DNA of 64,000 nt, taken from contig CANRIL010000003.1 of NCBI GenBank assembly GCA_947630625.1, positions 52,475-116,474 on the forward strand, in the 5' to 3' direction. A model generated the notes under the pieces. It worked only from the letters and a program-made list of their open reading frames with translations, searched no databases and was not told where the DNA came from. The position numbers were made by a program, and so were the translations under genes. Of the stretch, positions 33,730 through 42,245 are shown piece by piece (within the stretch, counting starts at the first letter, position 1; each line of letters opens with the position of its first letter). Source of the stretch: an uncultured Clostridia bacterium. GTDB lineage: Bacteria > Bacillota > Clostridia > Oscillospirales > CAG-272.

Positions 33730-34644
33730 ATGGACAAACGCTACAATACCCTCTCCGCGTATCTGCGGGAAAAATACGGCGGGCGGCTCGGAAAGATCTG
33801 CCTCGACGGAGGTTTTACGTGTCCGAACAGAGACGGGACATGCGGCGTCGGCGGCTGTATCTTCTGCGGCGAGCGCGGCGCGGGCGAACACATAAAGCCC
33901 GCCCCGATACGCGAGCAGGTGCGCGCGTATCTGTCATCGCCCGCCGCGTCGAAATACAGCGGCTATATCGCATATTTCCAGAATTTCACGAACACATACG
34001 CGCCGCCCGAAATCCTGCGAAAGCGTTACGCGGAGGCGCTTTGCGACCCGCAAATCCGCGTGCTCGCGGTCGGCACGCGCCCGGACTGCGTCGACGAGCC
34101 GCGCGCCGATGTGCTCATGGAATTTACGAGCGGCCTTGACGTGTGGTGCGAGCTCGGACTTCAGACCGCGTCGGACAAAACGGCGCGGTTCATAAACCGC
34201 GGATATGAAACGTCCCGCTTTTCGGACGCCGTAAATCTCCTACACTCGCGCGGTATAAACGTCGTCGTCCACATCATGATCGGACTTCCAAGCGGCGAGT
34301 CCGAACGGGAAGGAGCGGACGAAATTTTTGAAACGGTGCGCCTCATCAATTCCCTGCCCGTCTTCGGCGTCAAGCTCCACTCGCTCTACGTCATGCGCGG
34401 AACGCGCCTTTGCGGGATCATGGAGCGCGGCGGATATCAGCCGCTCGAAATGGACGAATACGTCCGCCTCGCCGCGGAAGCGATCTCGCGCCTGCGCCCC
34501 GACATCATCCTGCACCGCGTCACCGGAGACTGCCCGCGCTCGCTTTTGGCCGCCCCCGACTGGAACACCAGCAAAAGCGCCGTCATCGCCGGCATTGACG
34601 CATATCTTGAATCCCACGGCCTCCGTCAGGGCTCGAAAATCTGA
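33730..34644 (+). CDS. TIGR01212 family radical SAM protein
   Basis: 304 residues from the ATG at 33730 (AAAGGAAG upstream). The start YNTLSAYLREKYGGRLGKICLDGGFTCPNRDGT and the cluster motif GTCGVGGCIFC are those of the TIGR01212 group, related to the Elp3-like radical SAM enzymes. Further marks: TYAPPEILRKRYAEAL, GTRPDCV, WCELGLQTASDKT, HIMIGLPSGE. The reaction is unknown; RNA modification is often supposed. Single gene with a terminator on each side. Confidence 0.9.
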   Translation: MDKRYNTLSAYLREKYGGRLGKICLDGGFTCPNRDGTCGVGGCIFCGERGAGEHIKPAPIREQVRAYLSSPAASKYSGYIAYFQNFTNTYAPPEILRKRYAEALCDPQIRVLAVGTRPDCVDEPRADVLMEFTSGLDVWCELGLQTASDKTARFINRGYETSRFSDAVNLLHSRGINVVVHIMIGLPSGESEREGADEIFETVRLINSLPVFGVKLHSLYVMRGTRLCGIMERGGYQPLEMDEYVRLAAEAISRLRPDIILHRVTGDCPRSLLAAPDWNTSKSAVIAGIDAYLESHGLRQGSKI

Positions 34645-34656
34645 CTTCCCCGCCTT

Positions 34657-34696
34657 CGGGAACGGCAAGCTCGCCTCGCCGTTCCCGATTTTTTAT
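34657..34696 (+). terminator. Terminator after the radical SAM gene
   Basis: CGGGAACGGC (34657-34666) pairs perfectly with GCCGTTCCCG (34678-34687), followed by ATTTTTTAT. Confidence 0.88.
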
Positions 34697-34777
34697 GCGG
34701 TCGCCGCCAATTCCCGCAATAGCGCAAGTCCAAATATACGGTCTTGTGATTTTTTTATGGCGTTATAAAATACTATA

Positions 34778-34806
34778 TTGACATCTTCAGAACTATATGA
34801 TATACT
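34778..34806 (+). promoter_or_regulatory. Consensus promoter without a recognised gene
   Basis: TTGACA (34778-34783), 17-base spacer, TATACT (34801-34806). Downstream is a hairpin GCGGTC-GGCAT-GACCGC near 34818-34834 and no coding region until the MerR gene at 35221. The spacer 34697-35220 holds only this promoter, the repeat array and the MerR promoter. Confidence 0.65.
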
Positions 34807-34929
34807 GGCAGCGAAATAAAGCGCGGTCGGCATGACCGCGTAAAATGCGCCGCCGTCATCGCCGCGTATCCCGAATCGCACGACCTTTGTCCGGAATCGG
34901 CGGCATAGCGGGCAAAACAACGCCTTGCG

Positions 34930-35192
34930 TCAGAAAAAAATCTCTCGCCCCGCTTGACATTGACGCGACGTGACGAGCAAAAAAAACGCTCCCTGCGGCG
35001 TCAGAAAAAAATTCTCTCGCCACACTTGACATTGACTCGGCGCGACGAGTAAAAAACGGCTCCCTGAGGCGTCAAAATTACCTTCACCCGCTTGACATTG
35101 ACGCAGCATAACGAGCAAAAAAACGGCTCCCTGCCGCGTCAAAAAAATTACGCCCGCCCGCTTGACATTGACGCGACGTAAAGTGATATAAT
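34930..35192 (+). repeat. Four ~70-base tandem repeats carrying a promoter box
   Basis: CTTGACATTGAC occurs at 34953, 35025 (CTTGACATTGACT), 35091 and 35161 (spacing 72, 66, 70). Between the boxes come CGACGTGACGAG-like, (A)nCGGCTCCCTG and CGTCA(A)n blocks, all conserved. Only the last copy continues into TATAAT and serves the MerR gene. Confidence 0.92.
35162..35192 (+). promoter_or_regulatory. MerR-type promoter with 19-base spacer
   Basis: TTGACA (35162-35167), 19-base spacer, TATAAT (35187-35192). The long spacer is typical of promoters that MerR proteins switch by DNA distortion. An imperfect dyad TGACG-CGA-CGTAA (35169-35181) sits inside the spacer, as expected for the operator. Confidence 0.8.
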
Positions 35193-35220
35193 CGGGCAAA
35201 CCGCAAGGAGGTGGGCACTC

Positions 35221-35943
35221 ATGAACGGCGAAAACCTTCACGATATCGGCGAGGTCTGTCGGCTGCTCGGCGTAACGTCGCGCACGCTCAGATTCTACGA
35301 GGAACGCGGCATCATAAAAAGCGAAAAGCCGCCGTTCGGCACGCGCAGACAGTATACGGACGCGCAGATCGAGGAGATAAAACACGTCCTCGTCCTGCGT
35401 TCGCTCGGTATCTCCGCCAAAAAAATAGGCGAGATACAGCGCGGCGGCGCCGACCTGACCGCCGCCGTCGCCGAGCGCCGCGCGGAGATCGAATCATCCG
35501 TGACCGCGAAGATAAAAGAATTGCGCCTGCTTGAAGAGGCGCTCGCAAGGCTCGAAACGAGCGGGGACGACTCGATTTTCAAAAGCTCGCCCCCGCCCGA
35601 AACAGGCGGCGAACCATTTCCCGCCGCCGACAAATATACGCGCACGATCGTCGCCGGCGATATCGACTCGCTTTTCGGCGATTTCAGCGAAAAGCTGAAG
35701 CGGTATCTGCCAGTCGACGCCGCCCGTCATGTTATCGCCGATATAACAGCCCCCGCCGGGGGATTTGTCCGCTTCCGCGGCTCGACCGCCGACCCCGAAC
35801 TCGCAAACACATTTCACAGCTATATTGAATATGAAAAGCTCGGCGTCCGCGTCACATATATCATAATTGACGGCGTCATTCACGGGATATGGTTCGGTTA
35901 TTATAACGTCCGCCCGGAAACGCCCGGGTTTTCGGAGGTATAA
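35221..35943 (+). CDS. MerR family regulator with effector-binding domain
   Basis: 240 residues. MerR HTH at 1-75 (HDIGEVCRLLGVTSRTLRFYEERGIIKSE, then RRQYTDAQIEEIKHVLVLRSLGIS), a dimerising helix (75-120), and a C-terminal domain from about 135 (YTRTIVAGDIDSLFGDF ... VRVTYIIIDGVIHGIWFGYY) that probably binds a small molecule. AAGGAGGTGG precedes the ATG. The 19-base promoter spacer supports autoregulation. It is followed by a membrane protein gene 4 bases later, likely its target. Confidence 0.9.
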   Translation: MNGENLHDIGEVCRLLGVTSRTLRFYEERGIIKSEKPPFGTRRQYTDAQIEEIKHVLVLRSLGISAKKIGEIQRGGADLTAAVAERRAEIESSVTAKIKELRLLEEALARLETSGDDSIFKSSPPPETGGEPFPAADKYTRTIVAGDIDSLFGDFSEKLKRYLPVDAARHVIADITAPAGGFVRFRGSTADPELANTFHSYIEYEKLGVRVTYIIIDGVIHGIWFGYYNVRPETPGFSEV

Positions 35944-35947
35944 AAAC

Positions 35948-36424
35948 ATGGGATGGGCAATATATTACGCCGCGGCGCTTGCCATCAGCGCCGTCGCCGC
36001 CGCCTTCTTCAGGGAAAGCATAATGATCAACGCCTGCTCGGTCGTTCCGGCGGGATTTCTCATCGCGGGGATCGTCGGGGCATGCGCGCTCCGCTCGCAG
36101 GCGCGCGACCCCGAAAACGGCACGCGCTTCAACACAGGCTCCACGCCTGCCGCAATGGACCTGACAAACGATGAATACGCCGAAAACTGCCGCGCCGCCG
36201 CATGCTCTATGATGATCTCCCTGCCCCTTTATCTGCCGCTCGCGCTGTTTTTCGGCGGACTTTTGAAGATCATCATTTCGGTCGCGGTATATTTCATTTT
36301 CTTCGCCCTCGGCGCCGTCGTCTTCCGCATCCGACACGGCGCAAGCATACGCGCCCGAATGGATACTGAGTCCCGCGAGCTCGAAGATCAGCGCAAAAAA
36401 GAAGAACTCGGTCATTGGCGGTGA
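35948..36424 (+). CDS. Small integral membrane protein, unknown function
   Basis: 158 residues from the ATG at 35948 (GGAGG within the end of the merR gene). Membrane segments near residues 3-20, 28-47, 80-100 and 103-122; the remaining C-terminus is charged (RARMDTESRELEDQRKKEEL). The layout resembles small DUF3784-like proteins, but no motif makes this certain. It is coupled to the MerR gene. Confidence 0.65.
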   Translation: MGWAIYYAAALAISAVAAAFFRESIMINACSVVPAGFLIAGIVGACALRSQARDPENGTRFNTGSTPAAMDLTNDEYAENCRAAACSMMISLPLYLPLALFFGGLLKIIISVAVYFIFFALGAVVFRIRHGASIRARMDTESRELEDQRKKEELGHWR

Positions 36425-36488
36425 CAGCCGCGAATGTCCGAGTCGGACATACAAAGCAATGTAAATTTCAGAATGAAGGAGAACTGAC

Positions 36489-36728
36489 GTGGAACCGTAT
36501 GTGATCATACTTTTATCTGTAGTCGTGCTGTCCGCCGGGGTCGCCGGGACGATTTACAGCCGCGCAAAGAAAGAATACAAATGCCCCGTTTGCAGCCGAA
36601 TATTCAAGCCGCGGATAAATAACTGGATACGCTTTCTTTTAAATTTCCCCGCCGGAGGATGCGCGCTGAGGTGCCCATTCTGCAACGAAAAGCACATAAT
36701 GAAAGAATACGATGATCGCGAAAGCTGA
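36489..36728 (+). CDS. Small membrane-anchored zinc-ribbon protein
   Basis: 79 residues starting with GTG at 36489, GGAG 8 bases upstream. One N-terminal membrane helix (YVIILLSVVVLSAGVAGTIY) and a zinc ribbon with CPVC and CPFC knuckles about 34 residues apart. It probably belongs to the merR unit. Function unknown. Confidence 0.65.
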   Translation: MEPYVIILLSVVVLSAGVAGTIYSRAKKEYKCPVCSRIFKPRINNWIRFLLNFPAGGCALRCPFCNEKHIMKEYDDRES

Positions 36729-36833
36729 CGCGGATATCAGACTCTTAGAATTTTATCATTCATGAATAGCTTTGCTTTTAGGGTATTATAATAAATACAT
36801 GATCATTTTTGGTACTTTTTATATCAAAAATTC

Positions 36834-36862
36834 TTGACTTTTGCCCGCACACGCAATATAAT
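36834..36862 (+). promoter_or_regulatory. Promoter of the ATPase-TOPRIM cassette
   Basis: TTGACT (36834-36839), 17-base spacer, TATAAT (36857-36862), 23 bases before the ATPase start. Confidence 0.8.
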
Positions 36863-36885
36863 AGATTTGCACGGAGGGAAGAAAT

Positions 36886-38274
36886 ATGATCACGTATATT
36901 AAATTAAAAAATTTTATTTCGTTCGGTGATACAATTTTTGATTTCCGGAAATCAAAGGGCATTCCCGTAAGTTTCGCCGCGATTTACGGAGAAAACGGAA
37001 GCGGCAAGACAAGCTTTGTAAAAAGTCTTGAAATGCTCGCGATGAGCACCTCTTCTTTCCGTTCGCTTGAATCTATTGAAAAGCTCCAGAAAATAATTGA
37101 TTCAAAAGACGCCGTGCCCGGTATCCTTGAAGGCGTTATGGAGCAGCTGATCCTGGACAATTTTTCGACAACGATCGAAAAAAACCGTATGATAGGATGC
37201 GAAGACGAATCATCCGTCGAATACGGTTTCATATGCGGCGGCAAAAAATTCGTATACCGCATCGCTTTCAGGGACACTGTGACAGAAGAATCACTTTACG
37301 GCTGGACCGGGAAGCAGTCCGGGTATCTATATAAGATCAGACTTGATGAAAATAACGATATAAAAACAAGCTTTTTCGGAAAGCTGTTTTTAAGCTCCGC
37401 CGCACAAAATGAGGCTGTCGCGGATATTAAAAAATTCTGGGGAAAGCACACTTTTATCGGCATCCTCAATAATCAGTTAAACAAGCAAAACAGCCGCTAT
37501 ACAAACGAAAATTACTCCCCTTGTCTTTTAAATTTTCTCGTCTACCTGTCAAACCTGACGGTTGTGACAAAAAGCGGCTCGCGTGTCCATTTCATCATCG
37601 GCGGCGGCAGATCAAAAATATTTGTACGCAATCTGACCGGCGGCAAGATCTCTACAAAGGACTATGAACTTCTCGAAAGTTCTCAACATATAATTTCAAA
37701 TTTTTTCTCTCAGCTCTATTCGGATATCAAGAGCGCGGAATATGAGACAGAAAAAGAAAGCGACGACATTTTAAGCTATAAGCTGTATTTCAATAAAATG
37801 ATATCCGGGAAACTGCGCCGCATCAGTATAGACAACGAATCTACCGGAACGCTTCAACTCCTTAAAATATTATCACCGCTCATATGCGCCATGCTCGGAA
37901 TGACTGTCTGCATCGACGAGGCGGATACGGGCATACATGACATTCTCTTTAACAACATTCTTGAATCAGTCAGAGAAAACCTTAAAGGACAGCTCATAAT
38001 CACAACGCATAACACAACGCTGCTTGAAAACATACACCCAAGCGAGGCATATATTATCAATATAGACCACATGGGTGAAAAAAGCGTCGTGTGCGCAGAC
38101 GAGTTCGGGCTGCAAAAATCAAATAATCCGCGGAACTGCTACCTGAAAGGAATGCTCGGCGGAGTACCTGAAAACCTGCCCTTTGACAGTGATGAAATTC
38201 TGGCCGATCTGTCAGAGGATGCCGAGCCGGGGACGGGGAAACCCGAGTCTTTCAGCGGTGACGATGATGAATAG
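36886..38274 (+). CDS. AAA (AAA_15/OLD-like) ATPase, putative abortive-infection component
   Basis: 462 residues, SMC/ABC-like. Walker A is IYGENGSGKTS (residues 34-43), the signature-like segment DNESTGTLQLLKIL, Walker B MTVCIDEADTGIHD, and the switch histidine region LIITTHNTTLLE. No nuclease domain is fused. The layout matches the ATPase half of two-gene systems such as AbiL and PARIS (AriA). The gene is clearly richer in A/T than its surroundings and has its own promoter. The TOPRIM gene starts inside its last codons. A defence role is inferred from family and pairing. Confidence 0.85.
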   Translation: MITYIKLKNFISFGDTIFDFRKSKGIPVSFAAIYGENGSGKTSFVKSLEMLAMSTSSFRSLESIEKLQKIIDSKDAVPGILEGVMEQLILDNFSTTIEKNRMIGCEDESSVEYGFICGGKKFVYRIAFRDTVTEESLYGWTGKQSGYLYKIRLDENNDIKTSFFGKLFLSSAAQNEAVADIKKFWGKHTFIGILNNQLNKQNSRYTNENYSPCLLNFLVYLSNLTVVTKSGSRVHFIIGGGRSKIFVRNLTGGKISTKDYELLESSQHIISNFFSQLYSDIKSAEYETEKESDDILSYKLYFNKMISGKLRRISIDNESTGTLQLLKILSPLICAMLGMTVCIDEADTGIHDILFNNILESVRENLKGQLIITTHNTTLLENIHPSEAYIINIDHMGEKSVVCADEFGLQKSNNPRNCYLKGMLGGVPENLPFDSDEILADLSEDAEPGTGKPESFSGDDDE

Positions 38275-38872
38275 ACAAAAGAGGCCTCTTTCTTATAAAA
38301 AGGCCGTCGTAATATGTCACGGAAAATCGGAATGGCAGATGGTAAGGTACATTTCTTCAAATCTGCGGCTGCCTGTCGTGCCGTACGGCAAGGACAAGGG
38401 CAGGCACAGTATTCAGATAACACGGCTGACGGATGAACTTGCCTCTCAAAATTTCAGGTCGATCGACGAGTTCGTCGAAACCTTCTGCGTCGAAACATCA
38501 GGGCGGGGCAAAAGCAAACGGCTCCTAAATTTTAAGCTGTTTATTATAATGGACACCGACGACTGCACCGACAAACAGCGGGATTATTATATTTCGGGCA
38601 GGATGTTCTCAGGACACTGGCTCCGTGAATACATAGTCCCGATATATAACACGCCAAATCTCGATATCGTCCTATATAAAGCGGGGATAATAGATTCGAT
38701 TCCGCTCGACAAGGGCGATTTCTACGAAAACATCTTTCCAATAAATAAAGATTCGGACAAATCCGGAACAGTCGATGAAGTTGTCGATTTTCAATCGCAT
38801 CTGCTCGGGAGGACAGACACAAACCTATCCGTTTTAACAGGATACATGCTCGACCTTCTGCCGCACGACTGA
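38264..38872 (+). CDS. TOPRIM-like protein, putative nuclease partner
   Basis: 202 residues from ATG 38264 (or 38267). TOPRIM landmarks: AVVICHGKSEWQM with E23, and FKLFIIMDTDDCTDKQ with D97 and D99, the E...DxD set that binds metal. A helical part with HWLREYIVPIYNTPNLDIVLYKAGI follows. It is shorter than AriB and RloB proteins. It overlaps the ATPase gene by 11 bases, so the two proteins are made together. A/T-rich like its partner. The likely role is effector (DNA or RNA cleavage) controlled by the ATPase; not proven. Confidence 0.78.
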   Translation: MMNRQKRPLSYKKAVVICHGKSEWQMVRYISSNLRLPVVPYGKDKGRHSIQITRLTDELASQNFRSIDEFVETFCVETSGRGKSKRLLNFKLFIIMDTDDCTDKQRDYYISGRMFSGHWLREYIVPIYNTPNLDIVLYKAGIIDSIPLDKGDFYENIFPINKDSDKSGTVDEVVDFQSHLLGRTDTNLSVLTGYMLDLLPHD

Positions 38873-38935
38873 AAAAGCGCGGATATTAAACGTTCGTAAA
38901 ACGGCGGCAACCCTCTTTAAGGAAGCCCCCAATCT

Positions 38936-38976
38936 CTTGAAAAAGCGTGCCACGCATCTCGCGGGGCACGCTTTTG
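38936..38976. terminator. Bidirectional terminator
   Basis: AAAAGCGTGCC (38941-38951) pairs perfectly with GGCACGCTTTT (38965-38975). A/T runs on both sides allow it to end both the TOPRIM unit (plus) and the ABC operon (minus). Confidence 0.85.
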
Positions 38977-38997
38977 ATCATCGGGATAAAGATATTC

Positions 38998-39906
38998 TCA
39001 TTCCTCAAATAAATAGAGGTAATAGTCCTCAAGCGTCGGCGTTACGGGAACAGCCTCGGGGCGCGGCGCAGTATCCGAAAGCACGCGGAGCATCGCGACC
39101 CCGGGGCGCGTTTCGTCACGGGCAATATTAGTCACACGGTATCCGCTCTGAATGTCCGCAACCTCGGATTCCGGCGTCGGAAGCGACCACACCTTCCCTT
39201 CGATTTTCTTTAACAGCTCGTGCGGCGGGGCGTTGTCGATGATGACGCCCTTTTTCAGCATGATGATATCGCGCGCGATAAATTCAATATCCGAAACGAC
39301 GTGCGTCGCGATTATGACGATTTTATCAAACGCGATCTTCGATATGTAATTGCGTATCGCTATGCGCTGCTTCGGGTCAAGTCCCGCCGTCGGTTCGTCA
39401 AGTATGAGAACAGACGGATCGCCGAGGAGCGCCTGTGCGAGCGCAAGACGCTGCTTCATGCCGCCCGACAGCGCGCCTATCCTTCGGTCGTAAACGTCGT
39501 CGAGCTCAACCGCCTCAAGCAGACTCTCTACCTGCTCTGCAATATAGGCGCGCCGTTTTTTCCCCGGAAGGTCAGATGCGATATTTTTCAGCGTCGCGAT
39601 GTACCACATGAAGCGGTTTACGGTGAAGCTCGCGTACATGCCCGGATACTGCGGCATATATCCGAGCTTTTTGCGAAACCTCTCTCTCATTTTGAGCACG
39701 TCTTCCACGGGAACGTCAGCATCTTCAAATGTTATCGTCCCGGAATCCGCTTTGAGATTGTCGGTGATTATGTTCATAAGCGTTGTTTTGCCAGACCCGT
39801 TAGGTCCCAGAAGGGCATATATTCCGGGCTCAAAATCTGCGGTAAAATCGGAAAGCGCGCGATTTGCGCCGTAGCTTTTAGATATGGAATTTATATGCAG
39901 CTTCAT
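38998..39906 (-). CDS. ABC transporter ATP-binding protein
   Basis: 302 residues from the ATG at 39906 (GGAGGAGAG upstream). Walker A LLGPNGSGKTTLMN, signature LSGGMKQRLALAQALL, Walker B SVLILDEPTAGLDP, H-loop IVIIATHVVSD. The C-terminal 80 residues (EGKVWSLPTPESEV...) are the regulatory extension common in ABC-2 exporters of the antibiotic/bacteriocin-resistance or Cu-processing type. It overlaps the permease gene by 4 bases and is the last gene of the operon. Confidence 0.93.
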   Translation of the reverse strand: MKLHINSISKSYGANRALSDFTADFEPGIYALLGPNGSGKTTLMNIITDNLKADSGTITFEDADVPVEDVLKMRERFRKKLGYMPQYPGMYASFTVNRFMWYIATLKNIASDLPGKKRRAYIAEQVESLLEAVELDDVYDRRIGALSGGMKQRLALAQALLGDPSVLILDEPTAGLDPKQRIAIRNYISKIAFDKIVIIATHVVSDIEFIARDIIMLKKGVIIDNAPPHELLKKIEGKVWSLPTPESEVADIQSGYRVTNIARDETRPGVAMLRVLSDTAPRPEAVPVTPTLEDYYLYLFEE

Positions 39907-42239
39907 ATCAGCTCTCCTCCCTCTGCCCTGCGCATTGATAAAATTATCGCCGCGGCAGCCGCAAATAAAATCACCGCCCAAAAACAGATACCGTAGACGG
40001 GCGCGGGAGCCGCCCCCGGCGAAAGCCTATATAATCTGTCAGCATCATAAAGCGCGGTAAGGTCAAAGAAGCCGGCAGCTTTCACTCCGGTCGAAGCGGC
40101 AAAATACGGAACGGTGATCACGACCGTCGCCGCCGCGTACACGAACAGCGCCCGCCTCATCAAATATCCCATGCAGAAGCATATGGAAGCGAGCAGAAGC
40201 GTCCCTGTCAGACTTATGACCGCGGTTACTATAATATAATTTGAAATCGTCAGATCAAAGAGCGTTTCGCCGTAACGCGGCATGCTAAGAAGCGAAGAGG
40301 TCATGTCGGGCATTTCATATGAACGCATAAGGAAGAACAAATCTATCATCTTAAACGCGTACCATGCAAACGCCGACGACATAATACTGACCGCCGCCTT
40401 GCACCTGAACAGGCGCTTTCTGCCAAGCTCGGTCACATTTGAAACCATGAGCATTGATGTTCCGGACTGCGTTTTCGCATGCTCGTACAGATACGACCGG
40501 CAGCACAGCACGGCGACAAACAGAAGGAGAAGCCAGTCTACCCCCTGATCCATATACGCATAATACCCGGTGTCATATATGAACGACCCAACAATTCCGC
40601 GGCTTTCAAGCTCGCCCAGATATTCGGCTCTGTTAACCAGATATTCGAGCACGTCCTTGTCCGTCAGGGCGCTCATATATCTGCTGAAAAGCTGATTATA
40701 ATATTCGTCTGAGATCTTGCCGTACCACCAATCGGACTGTATTGTGTCAAACTGTGAGACGATTTCAAGACAGGCCTCGTATTCTTCGTTTATATAAGCG
40801 GCTTTTTCCGCCGAATAAGGACCTCCTATCTTCTCGATATATGACTTTAGCGCCGTATCCGTCGCTGTATTATTCGGCTTATAATAGTCAGACGTTACGA
40901 TTACTTTTATAACGATTATCGCCGCCAAAGCAATATAGACCGCGCGCTGTTTATATATCTCATACAGCACAAGCGAATTTGAACCGACCCGTTTTGAGGC
41001 GCGCCTTTTCGCACGGAACATGGAGCGGAGCTTTTCCGGCATCGTAAATCTCGACGATATCCTTATCCCTGAAAAGATCCCGTTTTTTGCGTAAAGACCG
41101 AGTGAGATAATGAAAGCGGCGGCGGCAACGCACACGACGATCGCTATAAGAACGGCGGTAAGACCGACCGATTGCCCCGCGATGTCTACGGCTCTGTATC
41201 TTGCGGCGTACTGGTCTATATAATAGACGCTCCACAAATTCAGGAATTTCCACTGACCTGCGGCAGTCTCGTTTGATCCGGCAGCGACATAATTCAGAAA
41301 CATTATCCCGATACCGACGCCGACGGAGAGAACGGACTGCTTCAGTATCATTATCACCGCGAACAATATCATGCAGTAAAGCGACGCCGAAAGAAGCTTC
41401 AAACCGAGATCGACCGCCAAAGCTCCGCCGAAGCTGAGGCGAAGCGGCAAAAGCTGCAAGCTGTATACGGACTGCGCCGCGTTGCGAAAGTCGGAATACC
41501 CGCCGGCGGCGATTCCGGACACGGTAAATGTAACGGCGGTGAACAATACGACTATAACGGCTGACAACAACAGCGCGGAGATCAGCTTTGCGGCGGCTGT
41601 CCTGGCGCGTCCGTTCCTGCACGTGCTCGCAATGGAATAAAATCCGGACGTGCGATCTGATAACGCTGCCCTCAGAGATACAACGGTGATAAGGATAAAT
41701 ACAATAAAATAATCGGCGTTATATCTGAAGTACTGTTCCCATCCTTTGACCGGCTTGCCGTCGAGCTTTACGTTTTCGTAGAGATACGTGTAACGCTCAA
41801 GCACATATTTATTGTAGCGGTACACGCAGTTGTCCGTTCTGCCCGCCTTCTCATAGTTGCTGCATATGCCCCTGACCTGCATTATTACACTATCGATCTT
41901 ATCGTGATATATGTCGTCTGCGCAAACGATTTCATTGACCTTGTCAAACAAAGATATATCATAATACACGCCCCCGCCGTACGCCGATGACGGTTCGTCG
42001 CTCGAGGGATCCAAATGTTCGAACTCGTTTTCTAATCTCGCATACTCGCTGAAAAAATACTGCGGGTCGTCATAATAGATCTGCAATACTCTGTCAACAT
42101 ATTCCTCCGGGCCGTATGGCGTATATGAGGAATATGCGCATAAAACTATATTGACGAGAAGCAGAAGCAGCGCGAGTATTTTCACGAATGAAGATGAAAA
42201 TACTTTGCGCAGTTCATATAAAATCAGTCTGGTTATCAT
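39903..42239 (-). CDS. ABC-2-type permease, double-length
   Basis: 778 residues, with two similar halves. Each half starts with LILYELRKVF or LVLYEIYKQR, then a membrane helix and a large extracytoplasmic domain (about 40-170 and 450-560) followed by five or six helices. The second half begins near residue 420. A single chain thus supplies both membrane halves of the exporter. Substrate unknown. It follows the lipoprotein gene by 6 bases and overlaps the ATPase gene. Confidence 0.85.
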   Translation of the reverse strand: MITRLILYELRKVFSSSFVKILALLLLLVNIVLCAYSSYTPYGPEEYVDRVLQIYYDDPQYFFSEYARLENEFEHLDPSSDEPSSAYGGGVYYDISLFDKVNEIVCADDIYHDKIDSVIMQVRGICSNYEKAGRTDNCVYRYNKYVLERYTYLYENVKLDGKPVKGWEQYFRYNADYFIVFILITVVSLRAALSDRTSGFYSIASTCRNGRARTAAAKLISALLLSAVIVVLFTAVTFTVSGIAAGGYSDFRNAAQSVYSLQLLPLRLSFGGALAVDLGLKLLSASLYCMILFAVIMILKQSVLSVGVGIGIMFLNYVAAGSNETAAGQWKFLNLWSVYYIDQYAARYRAVDIAGQSVGLTAVLIAIVVCVAAAAFIISLGLYAKNGIFSGIRISSRFTMPEKLRSMFRAKRRASKRVGSNSLVLYEIYKQRAVYIALAAIIVIKVIVTSDYYKPNNTATDTALKSYIEKIGGPYSAEKAAYINEEYEACLEIVSQFDTIQSDWWYGKISDEYYNQLFSRYMSALTDKDVLEYLVNRAEYLGELESRGIVGSFIYDTGYYAYMDQGVDWLLLLFVAVLCCRSYLYEHAKTQSGTSMLMVSNVTELGRKRLFRCKAAVSIMSSAFAWYAFKMIDLFFLMRSYEMPDMTSSLLSMPRYGETLFDLTISNYIIVTAVISLTGTLLLASICFCMGYLMRRALFVYAAATVVITVPYFAASTGVKAAGFFDLTALYDADRLYRLSPGAAPAPVYGICFWAVILFAAAAAIILSMRRAEGGELI

Positions 42240-42245
42240 AACGCG

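Noticed and set aside
34930..35192. CRISPR array
   Set aside because: The units are similar along their whole length, with no unique spacers and no cas genes; it is a plain tandem repeat.
34930..35385. Minus-strand frame with a repetitive C-terminus across the MerR promoter array
   Set aside because: The repetitive peptide is only the translation of the ~70-base array; its N-terminal half is antisense to the MerR gene and it has no start signals.
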